From positions 1,372,756 through 1,436,755 of the forward strand of contig NZ_GL397214.1 in the NCBI RefSeq assembly GCF_000146675.1: a stretch of 64,000 nt of DNA, given 5' to 3'. Positions 43,213 to 51,498 of this stretch are shown piece after piece; within the stretch, counting starts at the first letter, position 1; each line of letters opens with the position of its first letter. The stretch comes from Hoylesella marshii DSM 16973 = JCM 13450. GTDB lineage: Bacteria; Bacteroidota; Bacteroidia; Bacteroidales; Bacteroidaceae. The position numbers were made by a program, and so were the translations under genes. Below the pieces are notes generated by a model, which was given only the letters and a program-made list of their open reading frames with translations, was not told where the DNA came from and made no database searches.

Positions 43213-44519
43213 AGAATAATCTTTTCGGTTTCAGAAGCTGAGAGGATGGCACCATCTCTTTCCAGTAACACAGGCTGCTGCGGGAACATTGCCATGAATC
43301 TACGTACCGTAGCCGCTACATACTTTGGATCGATTTCCATACCATAGCCGATACGATCGGTCTGCTGGCATGCCATGATAGTAGAGCCAGACCCAGAGAA
43401 CATATCTACAACAATGTTACCGTTTTTAGTACTGTTAGTGATCGGATATGCCATCAGGGCAACAGGCTTCATTGTTGGATGTATTTTGTTGGCTTTGGGT
43501 TTATCGAAATTCCATATAGTTGTCTGCTTTCGGTCGGCGTTCCAAAAATGAGCAGCCCCAGGCTTCCATCCATATAAACAAGGTTCATGCTGCCACTGAT
43601 AGTCTTGCCGTCCCATGACAAGTGTATCCTTAGCCCAAATACAACACTGAGCTATCTTAAAGCCTGCCTCTCGAATTGCGCGACGGAAATTCTCGCCCTC
43701 CGAGTCCGCATGAAAAACATAGAAGGAACCACCTGGTTTTATAATAGTAAACATCATGTTGAATACAGACTGCAAAAACCGAAGGAACAGGTCATTCTCC
43801 ATCGAGTCGTTCTGGATGGTGAGTTTGTTATCTCCTCCACCTTCGTAATTTACATTGTATGGAGGATCCGTGAGAATCATATCGGCTACTCTTCCATTCA
43901 TCAAGGCTACGACATCTTTCTTTGCACGACAATCTCCACACATCAGCCTGTTATTTCCAAGCCTGAAGACGTCACCAGGACGAGCAAAAACATCATTATC
44001 CTCTTGTGGAAGGGGTTCTACGGCATCCTCTTTAATTTCGGTTGTATCACTTTCTGAAGCAAACAACTTATCAGTGCCGACAGAGAAGTCATTTTGTTTC
44101 ACTTCATAACCAAGATTGAACTTGGCGAGATCATCTCCATTGATGTTGTACTTCGTGAAAAGAAGCGTATCTGGATTTTTTTGAGCAAACTCTGAGTTGT
44201 AGGCGGCGATTTCCTCCACAGCCTCTCGTTTATCAGATGCCTGAATTTCCTCGTATGGTATTTCGGGAATAGTGAAACCATAAGATCGGAGCCCCAGTAG
44301 AGCCTTCCGACGCTGATGCGCATCAATAATCCATAGTTTTCCGTCAGGGTCTTTCCAAACTTTAAATGAATACTTAAAACCACGTGTGATGATGAGCATC
44401 TGCAGCTTCGATAATTTGTCTGCATCAGGCTTCTTAAAGTCTTCTTGAAGTTCGATAAAAGAGTCCAGCGGGGCTGTAGGAAGATTGCCCAAATTAAAAA
44501 CTTTTATACTATTTTCCAT
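43200..44519 (-). CDS. ParB-like domain fused to DNA adenine methyltransferase (class beta)
   Basis: This 439-residue protein has a ParB/sulfiredoxin-like N-terminal domain (KVWKDPDGKLWIIDAHQRRKAL, about 53-74) and a C-terminal N6-adenine or N4-cytosine methylase. DPPY is at 218-221 and the SAM loop DMFSGSGST is near 393, the order of class beta. Fused enzymes of this kind occur in many phages and are thought to protect or mark DNA at packaging. It lies next to the terminase genes. No restriction partner is seen. Confidence 0.88.
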   Translation of the reverse strand: MENSIKVFNLGNLPTAPLDSFIELQEDFKKPDADKLSKLQMLIITRGFKYSFKVWKDPDGKLWIIDAHQRRKALLGLRSYGFTIPEIPYEEIQASDKREAVEEIAAYNSEFAQKNPDTLLFTKYNINGDDLAKFNLGYEVKQNDFSVGTDKLFASESDTTEIKEDAVEPLPQEDNDVFARPGDVFRLGNNRLMCGDCRAKKDVVALMNGRVADMILTDPPYNVNYEGGGDNKLTIQNDSMENDLFLRFLQSVFNMMFTIIKPGGSFYVFHADSEGENFRRAIREAGFKIAQCCIWAKDTLVMGRQDYQWQHEPCLYGWKPGAAHFWNADRKQTTIWNFDKPKANKIHPTMKPVALMAYPITNSTKNGNIVVDMFSGSGSTIMACQQTDRIGYGMEIDPKYVAATVRRFMAMFPQQPVLLERDGAILSASETEKIILCQS

Positions 44520-44521
44520 TG

Positions 44522-44944
44522 CTATTTACTTTGTTGTTCTAAAACCATTTTAAATAATCTCTCACGTTCCCAGTATCGTTCGAGGTTCTGCTTATCCAGC
44601 TGTCGCCGGTCCTTACGGTCGCCTCGTTTGAGATATGAACGGTAACGCTTGATGTTGTCGAGCACATTCTTATGGCGGCGCAGAAACTCGGCAGGGTCGG
44701 CCTTGAGCAGTTTCATGAGCTGGGCTATCTCTGAGCGGCCAAAGAGTATGGGGTGGTGGCAGAGGAACTTGCCCGTGTTGTTGAACGACTGCAGCTCGGC
44801 GAATGCCTGAAGATTGCGGATGCGCAGTTCTGCCATTTCGGCTACGGCCTGTGCGGTGGGTGCAGTCTCCAGCAGTTCGTCGAGCTGCTTCATCTTTCGC
44901 CATGTGTTGATGCGGTCGTTGTAGAGAACGGTGGCCATCTGCAC
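44522..44944 (-). CDS. Helical phage protein, probably reached by -1 frameshift
   Basis: Taken alone it starts at GTG 44944 (140 residues) or ATG 44938. The reading frame, however, is open upstream to the slippery A-run at 44993, encoding EEEYPQIDWTNLDDADVQ, a sensible protein sequence without any start codon. It is therefore likely the C-terminal part of a fusion with the 45,597 gene. The protein is helical and basic at the end (LKRGDRKDRRQLDKQNLERYW). It resembles capsid-adjacent helical proteins; function unknown. Confidence 0.65.
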   Translation of the reverse strand: MQMATVLYNDRINTWRKMKQLDELLETAPTAQAVAEMAELRIRNLQAFAELQSFNNTGKFLCHHPILFGRSEIAQLMKLLKADPAEFLRRHKNVLDNIKRYRSYLKRGDRKDRRQLDKQNLERYWERERLFKMVLEQQSK

Positions 44945-44970
44945 ATCTGCATCGTCAAGATTGGTCCAGT

Positions 44971-45597
44971 CTATTTGCGGGTACTCTTCTTCTTTTTTTT
45001 TGGAGTGACTGGCTTTTTCGGCGACTTATCCTCTCCTCCTCCTTCTTCTGTAGAGTTATCCACGGGGCTTTCAACAGGGGTACCTTTGGGACCTGTCGGG
45101 TTCTCGCTGCCCTCACCGTCAACAACGGGATTGCCGTCGGGATTCGTTGGGTTCTCGTTGCCCTCACTGTCAACAACGGGATTGCCGTCGGGATTCGTTG
45201 GGTTCTCGCCGCCCTCACCGTCAACAACGGGATTGCCGTCGGGATTCGTTGGGTTCTCGTTGCCCTCACCGTCAACAACGGGATTGCCGTCGGGATTCGT
45301 TGGGTTCTCGTTGCCCTCACCGTCAACAACGGGATTGCCGTCGGGATTCGTTGGAGGTTCATTGTCTGCCGGCTGCTGCGAGAAGAATTCACGCCGGTTG
45401 CGCACAATGTCGTCGTGGTCGGCTACATCGAGCAGAGCGAACAGAATATCCTCGGCATTCTTCCTTGGTGCGAGGTCGAAGCGCGTGAAGTCCGTACTCT
45501 GCGGATTCTTACCGTGCAGCAAGCTAAGGTCGGCCTCGGCTGCCAGCGGATTGGCGAGCTGGCGGAAGTAATATAGTTTTTCTTTTGCGCTATACAT
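44971..45597 (-). CDS. Phage protein with five 17-residue repeats
   Basis: This 208-residue protein has an ordered N-terminal domain (MYSAKEKLYYFRQLANPLAAEADLS onward, to about 80). Five tandem 17-residue repeats follow (NPDGNPVVDGEG core), then an acidic-to-basic disordered tail ending KKKKKSTRK. The repeats look like a flexible spacer. By -1 slippage its first ~200 residues would be joined to the 44,522 product (about 358 in all). Position between capsid and terminase genes suggests a head-associated protein. Confidence 0.65.
   Translation of the reverse strand: MYSAKEKLYYFRQLANPLAAEADLSLLHGKNPQSTDFTRFDLAPRKNAEDILFALLDVADHDDIVRNRREFFSQQPADNEPPTNPDGNPVVDGEGNENPTNPDGNPVVDGEGNENPTNPDGNPVVDGEGGENPTNPDGNPVVDSEGNENPTNPDGNPVVDGEGSENPTGPKGTPVESPVDNSTEEGGGEDKSPKKPVTPKKKKKSTRK
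44992..44998 (-). other. Slippery heptamer A AAA AAG for -1 ribosomal frameshift
   Basis: Reading leftward, a run of nine A then G contains A AAA AAG in the frame of the 45,597 gene, the E. coli dnaX-type slip site. Slipping -1 leaves that frame 19 bases before its TAG stop (44971-44973) and enters the open frame of the 44,522 gene. A purine-rich GGAGGAGGAGAGG lies about 35 bases upstream. Confidence 0.6.
45098..45352. repeat. Five tandem 51-bp repeats
   Basis: Five units of 51 bases run in phase with the coding frame, nearly identical at the DNA level with a few substitutions. Copy number may vary by slippage without breaking the frame. Confidence 0.9.
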
Positions 45598-45618
45598 AAT
45601 ATAAAGGTGTTAGGTGAT

Positions 45619-45681
45619 GGGTGTTGGGTGATGGTGGCCTATGCTGTTTTATCAGCACCTGTCATCTTACACCCAACACCC
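45619..45681 (-). repeat. Nested inverted repeat after the 46,688 gene
   Basis: Perfect 12-bp arms (45619-45630 with 45670-45681) enclose a smaller hairpin TGCTG/CAGCA. It begins 6 bases after the stop of the 46,688 gene and lacks a T-run, so it is an mRNA-processing or stability candidate rather than a clear terminator. Confidence 0.55.
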
Positions 45682-45686
45682 GATGG

Positions 45687-46688
45687 TTATGCTTCGGTTC
45701 TCGACACTTCGACGAGGGTCGTGGTGTCGAATACACGGAACGTGATAGACGCGCCTGTCTTGGCTGTCCATGTGGCACCGTCTTCGAGAATGAAGGTGGA
45801 GCCATCGGCAATGGTGGCGGGCTTGTCGGTTCCTGCTCCGATGAGCGTGATGTAGCGTCCCTTGTCGCTCTTACTGAGTCCGGACACGGTGGCGATGGCT
45901 GCGGCAGCGGATGTGCCGTTGGCTACGGTGTAGGTGTTGGACGCCGGGGTGATGGCGATGGTGGTCGCTCCGGCTGCCACGCTTCCTGCCGCCGTTACGG
46001 CCGGGTTGCCGGTATAGACGAGTGGCAGGTCGACAGACGAGCGCTTGAAGGTGAAGGTGGTGTAACGACCGTCCTTGTCGTCCTTCGTCTCGGTGTTGGA
46101 GAGGATGATCGGGCGTTCCAGCTCGCCGAGGATGTACCACTCCTTCTTCTTGATATGCTTGAAGAAGAGGATGAACTTACCGCCGCTGTACTCCTCAATG
46201 AAGTTGTAGAGCGGCACACGGGCACCGCCCATGATGATTACAAAACTATTCTCGCCCGTAGTGGTGATGTCGCCCTTCTCGGTGGTTCCCGTGAATGTCG
46301 GGATGTCGTGCGCCTCGAAATAGTGCGGTATCTCTCCCGGCTTCAACGGTACGGGAGCCACCTCACGGTTAGCATTTGGCTGCGGAAACGGTTTGGTACG
46401 GTCAATCTGGTCGAGAGCGATGAGATAGACGATGTAGGAAATGTCGGAGCCGTGGGTGTCACGGTCGGACACATCATCGATGTGCCCGAGTATGGCCATT
46501 GACGCAAGGGACAGGCCGGAACTACCGGCAAGCAGAAACGAATGGTCGCAGAATGCGCCGAGCATAAGCACTACGCCGAATACGGCAAACATGACCATGA
46601 ACATATTGCGTGCCTGCCGGTTGGCGTAGTTAAAGCCCTTCAGAGGATTGTACGCACGGCAGCGTTTTTGAATGTTTGGCTTTTTCAT
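45687..46688 (-). CDS. Phage protein with N-terminal membrane segments and beta-rich C-terminus
   Basis: This 333-residue protein has two hydrophobic segments near the start (MFMVMFAVFGVVLMLGAF and SGLSLASMAILG), a middle domain (SFVIIMGGARVPLY, KFILFFKH) and an Ala/Thr/Gly-rich beta segment (AAGATTIAITPASNT, FILEDGATWTAKTGA) like capsid decoration or Ig-like domains. It follows the capsid gene. Membrane segments in a head-region protein are unusual. I cannot name a family. Confidence 0.55.
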   Translation of the reverse strand: MKKPNIQKRCRAYNPLKGFNYANRQARNMFMVMFAVFGVVLMLGAFCDHSFLLAGSSGLSLASMAILGHIDDVSDRDTHGSDISYIVYLIALDQIDRTKPFPQPNANREVAPVPLKPGEIPHYFEAHDIPTFTGTTEKGDITTTGENSFVIIMGGARVPLYNFIEEYSGGKFILFFKHIKKKEWYILGELERPIILSNTETKDDKDGRYTTFTFKRSSVDLPLVYTGNPAVTAAGSVAAGATTIAITPASNTYTVANGTSAAAAIATVSGLSKSDKGRYITLIGAGTDKPATIADGSTFILEDGATWTAKTGASITFRVFDTTTLVEVSRTEA

Positions 46689-46705
46689 TTTTCTTTTATT
46701 TTTGC

Positions 46706-46729
46706 AGGGAGCCGCCGGAACGGCTCCCT
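46706..46729. terminator. 9-bp stem-loop after the capsid gene
   Basis: AGGGAGCCG/CGGCTCCCT with a 6-base loop sits between capsid and the 46,688 gene. It is GC-rich but lacks a T-run leftward; it may be a partial terminator or a stabiliser that raises capsid mRNA. Confidence 0.5.
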
Positions 46730-46771
46730 ACGGTTACACAATAAATTTAATAAACAAATCAACTCTTTGTC

Positions 46772-48778
46772 TTAGCGGCCACCCGGAACATTGGGCTGAA
46801 GTTCCTTGTTGATAGTGCGCTTACCACCTACACAACGCTCCAGCTCGCGGAAGTTGCCGTCGCCTCCGAGAATCACCATGATGTAGTCGCCCACAGCCGT
46901 AGCGGTGAACGCGGCGGAGAGATTGGCGAACTTGCCCGACTTGGCAATCTTCGGCAGATGGTCGGACACGCCAGCCTCGATGCAGTAAGCCACACCGGCC
47001 TTGGCATTGGCAATATCGGTGTAGGTGTCCTGCGTGGTGGTTGTTCCCGTTACCTGCCAGAAGCCGTTGGCTGCGTCCACTTTATCAGTGATGGTGCCGG
47101 CAAAGAGGTTGATAAAGATCTGCTGCCACTCCCATGCATTGTCGTCCATCGCTTTCTTGGTGTCGAAGCGACGGCCCGTGAACGAGGCAGAGCAACCTTC
47201 CTTCCAAGTGCTCCACGCACGGACTTGCTCCATCTGTTCCTGCATCTTCATGGAGAGCATCTCGCCCGGCACAAATTCCAGAAACTGGATGTTGCCCGGC
47301 TGATGCAGCATCATGAACGGCAGCTGGCCGAGGTAAGGCAGCCAGATGATGCGAACCGTGCTATCGGGAACGACATTGAGCGCACCCATCGGGCCGCTGA
47401 AGTCCGTGTCCTTACCGTATGTGGTGCGGACATTCTTAATCCACCACGACTGGTGGTTCTTGTTGAGATAGACACAGTGCTGGTCGATGTCCATATCCTC
47501 AGTAACGGAGCTGCGTACATCGGCAATAAACTCCTGCACGGCTGCGAGCATGGTGGCCTGCGTGTAGGAACGGTAATCCTCGTCGGTGTGCGGCTTGATG
47601 TCGTACTGATGGACATAGCGCAACAGCGTGTAGAGAAAGCCCGTGGCTGCATTGAGGTAAGAACCGGCAACCCCTTTCTCGGGCTTCACATAGATGCCGC
47701 GCATACGGCGTTTGTTCTGCTCTACCTGAGCCGTGGTGAGCGTGTTGAGCAGCTGGTATTCAATCATCGTCCACTTGATGGGATCGGAACCTTCCTTATT
47801 AAGGTAGCCGATGTACTTGCGCTCGAGCTCTTTCATCGGGCCCCATTCCATCTTGATCATCGCATCGTCCACATAACCCATGTGGTTTTCTATCTTCATT
47901 CCGCCCTTGAAGACCTCACCGGCCTGATAAGCCTGTGAAACCTCGTCGAAGAATGCGTTGAAGACGAGACCACGATCCTGATAGCCATAAGCGACAGGGA
48001 AGAACTGGGTCATGTCGCGCACCTGAAGCACACGGGCGATGAGTGCGTCCTGACGCAATACGACGAACTGGTCGCCGACTCCGGCATTGTCCACACCCTC
48101 ATAGTTGGTGGCGTATTTACCTGCAGCGAGGGCAGGCGCATCAAGCATCTTGTTCTGTTGGAGATACTGATAGCGATTCTTGAGCGATTTGGCAAAGTTG
48201 CAGGCTGCCTTGTAAAAGGCAACGCCGTCCACTTGTTCGTCAACTTCCGGCATGGCAGCTGCCGCACGAGGATTCGCTGCAATCCGATTCCAGCGGTTCT
48301 TCATGGAAAACAAAGGATGCTCGACACCAAACAAATATTCGGGTGTATTGCCGAATCCGTTGATGTTGAGCGGAGAAGCACTGACGGTCTGTGCCGGGAC
48401 ATCAGGTGCAGGTTTCTCGGCCATTGCCTTGAAGTCGGCGCGCATCCCCTTGATGCTTTCAAGAATGCCCTCAAGCGTGGCATTGCTTTGTGGCTGGTTT
48501 TGCCGTGCGCCCTCGTCACCCTCTGTGGCAGCCGTTGTCTCTATGCCGTTGAGAACCGACTGGATGGTGTTGAGCGTGGTCTGGAACTCTGCAGCCTGCT
48601 GTGCGGTCTGCTGCGCAGTCTGCTCCGCGGCGAGGTCATCGTTGAGCGTAACCTGGTACTTCTTCTGGTATTCGGCCACGACAGCATTGAACTCTTCCTT
48701 GGAAAGACTTTTTTCATCGAACTTCTGCTTGAGGTGCAGGAATTCGAGAACGGAGGTAAGTTTCTCTTTGAAATTCAT
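46772..48778 (-). CDS. Major capsid protein with N-terminal scaffold region
   Basis: The ATG at 48778 is chosen over a TTG two codons earlier; 668 residues. The first ~130 residues are coiled coil and Gln/Ala-rich (EQTAQQTAQQAAEFQ), like the delta/scaffold domain removed in HK97-type capsids. A likely protease boundary lies before NINGFGNTPEY. The remainder has a capsid-like body (AYGYQDRGLVFNAFFDEVSQ, WSTWKEGCSASFTGRRF). The adjacent upstream protease supports the assignment. No separate scaffold gene is present. Confidence 0.75.
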   Translation of the reverse strand: MNFKEKLTSVLEFLHLKQKFDEKSLSKEEFNAVVAEYQKKYQVTLNDDLAAEQTAQQTAQQAAEFQTTLNTIQSVLNGIETTAATEGDEGARQNQPQSNATLEGILESIKGMRADFKAMAEKPAPDVPAQTVSASPLNINGFGNTPEYLFGVEHPLFSMKNRWNRIAANPRAAAAMPEVDEQVDGVAFYKAACNFAKSLKNRYQYLQQNKMLDAPALAAGKYATNYEGVDNAGVGDQFVVLRQDALIARVLQVRDMTQFFPVAYGYQDRGLVFNAFFDEVSQAYQAGEVFKGGMKIENHMGYVDDAMIKMEWGPMKELERKYIGYLNKEGSDPIKWTMIEYQLLNTLTTAQVEQNKRRMRGIYVKPEKGVAGSYLNAATGFLYTLLRYVHQYDIKPHTDEDYRSYTQATMLAAVQEFIADVRSSVTEDMDIDQHCVYLNKNHQSWWIKNVRTTYGKDTDFSGPMGALNVVPDSTVRIIWLPYLGQLPFMMLHQPGNIQFLEFVPGEMLSMKMQEQMEQVRAWSTWKEGCSASFTGRRFDTKKAMDDNAWEWQQIFINLFAGTITDKVDAANGFWQVTGTTTTQDTYTDIANAKAGVAYCIEAGVSDHLPKIAKSGKFANLSAAFTATAVGDYIMVILGGDGNFRELERCVGGKRTINKELQPNVPGGR

Positions 48779-48799
48779 AAACAATTAAAAATTAAAGCA

Positions 48800-49795
48800 T
48801 TAAACAATATTATATATGGCAGTCTTCAGTTTGTTGGCATCAATGTACTCACGCCCCATGGTCACGGCTTCGGCAATGGCCTCCTGCATCGTATGACTTC
48901 CGTCGGTAAGTCCGAGTTCCACTGCCTGTGGGGTATAAAAAGTTTCGCCACGCAGTACCGGCGCATCATCGGGGAGTTCTGCGAGTTGGCTGCGCTGAGA
49001 ACGCACCTCGGCAAGGAACTGAACATTGAGCGGATCGAGAATATCATGCACAAACTTTTCGTCCTTACCGTGACGCAAGTCGTCGAAGGTCTTATTTTTC
49101 AAATCGGAATTGGTGGCCTTAGCTTCTACGCGTTTGATGCCGAGCTTCTCAAAGTAAGGTTCAAAGTCGTAGAAACTACACATTGTGCCGATGCAGCCGA
49201 CGTAGTCGTTGTCGGTAAGCGCATAGATACGGTTGCCATGACAACCGATATAATAGCCGGCGGAGCAGCACATCTGCTCATAGAAAGTGAGAATTGGTTT
49301 CTGACAGGCACGCAGCGTTTCGCTCAGACGGTCGAGATACCACGCCTCGCCCCCGGGGGAGTTGATATGCAGAAAATGGCAGGAAATCTGCGGATTGGCT
49401 TCGGCTGCATGGAGGTCGGCTGCGAGCTGCTTGGAGGAGAACCAGTAGTAACTGTCTGCCATAACCGTACCCCATACGCGATGGTAGGCTATGGAATTAT
49501 CCGGAAGTTGTTCGTCATCAAACTCGTCGGTAAGCGTCACGGTAGACGTGTCGTTATCCTGTGCCAGTACCTTCAAAATATCCTGAAGAGCAACGTGTGT
49601 CTCAAACTGATACACAGTATGGTCTTTCAGATAGACAGCAATTTCTTCCGGAGAAAAGCAGCAGGCAGCCTTTACTCCAGATTGTCCTTCTGCCTTACCA
49701 TTGATGGGAAAAGCAGCAAGCATGGCCTGGCGAAAACCGTCGATGGTAATAAACAACGGTTTTCCCGAAGCAAGAAGATTCTGTAATTCGTTCAT
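48800..49795 (-). CDS. Head maturation protease, S49/SppA-like
   Basis: The ATG at 49795 is used; 331 residues. The fold is ClpP/crotonase-like: INSPGG at 144-149 forms the oxyanion loop, CCSAGYY gives nucleophile Ser178, and Lys226 (VEAKATN) is the expected general base of S49 peptidases. It probably trims the capsid scaffold region and is encoded immediately upstream of the capsid. Confidence 0.85.
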   Translation of the reverse strand: MNELQNLLASGKPLFITIDGFRQAMLAAFPINGKAEGQSGVKAACCFSPEEIAVYLKDHTVYQFETHVALQDILKVLAQDNDTSTVTLTDEFDDEQLPDNSIAYHRVWGTVMADSYYWFSSKQLAADLHAAEANPQISCHFLHINSPGGEAWYLDRLSETLRACQKPILTFYEQMCCSAGYYIGCHGNRIYALTDNDYVGCIGTMCSFYDFEPYFEKLGIKRVEAKATNSDLKNKTFDDLRHGKDEKFVHDILDPLNVQFLAEVRSQRSQLAELPDDAPVLRGETFYTPQAVELGLTDGSHTMQEAIAEAVTMGREYIDANKLKTAIYNIV

Positions 49796-49846
49796 CAAAA
49801 ATATTTTGATGCGAATGTACCATATAATAAGGTGTAGACAAAAGAC

Positions 49847-50200
49847 CTACAGAAGTGGGTCAATGAGCATTTTGCACTTAATAACAAGATTAGCCGATGT
49901 CAGATTAGAAGAAATCTGCACCCGAGCAGGAATATCCGGTGTTCCTATCTGATATTTACGTCGGTCAGAAGTTTTAATTGTCACGATAGCGTTACGCTCG
50001 ATGGAGAAGAAATGGCGGGCTTCACTGTCAGGCAAGTCTATCACAATTGTTTTGTCACAATTCCAAAAACTTCCTGATTCATTGTCAGTGAGTTGTGGGA
50101 TGTAGGAAAAAGAATCTGCTACGAATTCATACATTTTAGAGTGAGCAGATTTGTCCGAAGTAGTCGGTGTAACTTGAATAAGATTTGAGAACTCTATCAT
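49847..50200 (-). CDS. Phage head-region protein, unknown
   Basis: This 117-residue protein looks beta-rich (TIVIDLPDSEARHFFSIER, AIVTIKTSDRRKYQIG). It precedes the protease gene by 51 bases. The composition fits a small structural or decoration protein, or a baseplate-like jelly roll; no family is recognised. Confidence 0.55.
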   Translation of the reverse strand: MIEFSNLIQVTPTTSDKSAHSKMYEFVADSFSYIPQLTDNESGSFWNCDKTIVIDLPDSEARHFFSIERNAIVTIKTSDRRKYQIGTPDIPARVQISSNLTSANLVIKCKMLIDPLL

Positions 50201-50252
50201 AGTCTGTAAATTTGAATGACAAAAAGGGGCATTCGGTCTGCATTAAATGATG

Positions 50253-50777
50253 TTAATTAAGCACTGTTTTTTTATATTGACGTACTTTCTTTGGGCGCAG
50301 ACGGTTGCGAAAGCGATAAAAGTTCTTCAGCAACGCATCAGGCGAGATGGATTTCAGATGGTAGGTGCGAATGAAATCGTATATAACATCCAAGTTCTTA
50401 CGCTGACGTCCAAACTCCTCATTCTCCAATAGCACACGATGCAGCTCGAAGTTAAACATTCGGCGAATCTGAGCTTCAATTATCTTGGAGGCTGACGGAG
50501 AAAGGTAGTTGTAATAGGCAGGATCTTTCCATGGTATTCCATTGCCTGCTTTACGAAACGGCAACTGAATGAGTAGATTACCATCTTCAGGTTCGGTTTG
50601 GTTTGAACGCTTACGAGACATATTTTCCCAAATGCAATGGTACAGGTCGGAAGTGTAAGGTATTTTTACCGCCCCGTTTTTTTGTTCCACGCCGTATTTT
50701 CCTGCAACATACTCAGCAAGATAAGGTTCTATTCTGATTGCTGTATTTTTTTTGAGGGCTCTTTTTTCTTTGTGCAT
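50253..50777 (-). CDS. Phage protein beside the putative origin, unknown
   Basis: This 174-residue basic protein (MHKEKRALKKNTAIRIEPYL) has a helical C-terminal half (KIIEAQIRRMFNFELHRVLLENEEF). It starts 24 bases before the iteron-like block at 50,801 and is the first gene of the late block. Its charge and location are compatible with DNA binding, for example as a regulator or iteron-binding factor, but no known HTH is visible. Confidence 0.6.
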   Translation of the reverse strand: MHKEKRALKKNTAIRIEPYLAEYVAGKYGVEQKNGAVKIPYTSDLYHCIWENMSRKRSNQTEPEDGNLLIQLPFRKAGNGIPWKDPAYYNYLSPSASKIIEAQIRRMFNFELHRVLLENEEFGRQRKNLDVIYDFIRTYHLKSISPDALLKNFYRFRNRLRPKKVRQYKKTVLN

Positions 50778-50800
50778 AGCAGTTTTACTTTTTTTTGCGT

Positions 50801-51143
50801 CCTACCGTCCTACAATCCTACAAAACGTAGAGGGCGCTTATGCAAAAATACTAAATATCAAAGACTTACGCAAAATTAATCAAATAAAAATTGCATTATT
50901 TCACTCAAAAACGTGAACCAATACCGTCCTACAACGACCTGAAAAGCGCAAATTTGTAGGATGGGATTCCGAAAAAACCATTTCCTACAAAAAAATCTAT
51001 TTCCTACATCGTCCTACAAACCTACAAGCAATCCTACAAACTTACCTTCATTAATAAAACAATATAATTATATGATATATAGATAGTTATATAAAATATA
51101 GTTTGAAAAGAAAATTCAATTTGTAGGATTGTAGGATTGTAGG
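50801..51143. repeat. Iteron-like CCTAC array, candidate replication origin
   Basis: CCTAC or its complement occurs 13 times. Three direct copies with an exact 8-bp period open the block (50801, 50809, 50817); three inverted copies with an 8-bp period close it (51123, 51131, 51139). Between them are singles at 50928, 50956, 50984, 51003, 51013, 51021 and 51033, and an A/T-only stretch at about 51,050-51,105. Ordered repeats beside an A/T-rich unwinding segment, between primase and late genes, suggest an origin. Confidence 0.55.
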
Positions 51144-51498
51144 ATAGTGTTTTTCTGAAAATTATTTTTCAAAAGTCGTGTTTTCCTTGCTTTCTTGAAA
51201 ATTTAGGGGGTACGGGGGATTTTACGCCTGCCTCCGTCCAATTTGAAATGAAATGAGCCGTACCTATTCATCCGAACTGGCACGGCTCTACTTGAGGAAA
51301 ATATATACCTTTTTAAAGGTAAAATAATATGATTTTTATTTGGTAATATCGGATTTTTTTAGTACCTTTACATAGTTAAATTGGGGGGGTATATACTCTT
51401 GGTAACATAGATTTTATATTCGAAATTACATCAGCCCTTCATGAAACATACCCAATGGATTGCTCCTCCCGCAGCAAGCATCTAATATTTTTTTCATA
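51144..51498. other. Non-coding gap between origin-like array and the 51,999 gene
   Basis: About 350 bases with no convincing gene. They hold a 7-bp hairpin (GAGCCGT/ACGGCTC, about 51252-51287), a TACCTTT/AAAGGTA palindrome near 51,307 and two G-runs. The hairpin resembles the stem of the 34,046 terminator. Confidence 0.4.

Noticed and set aside
44955..45407. Second frame across the 51-bp repeats
   Set aside because: The 51-bp units are a multiple of three, so any open unit repeats open in every copy; no start or conserved flank.
48158..49786. 542-codon antisense frame opposite the capsid and protease genes
   Set aside because: Shadow of two well-supported genes on the other strand; the translated sequence has no domain-like pattern.
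50801..51143. CRISPR array
   Set aside because: The repeated unit is 5-8 bases and irregularly spaced with no spacer-sized intervals; no cas genes are nearby.
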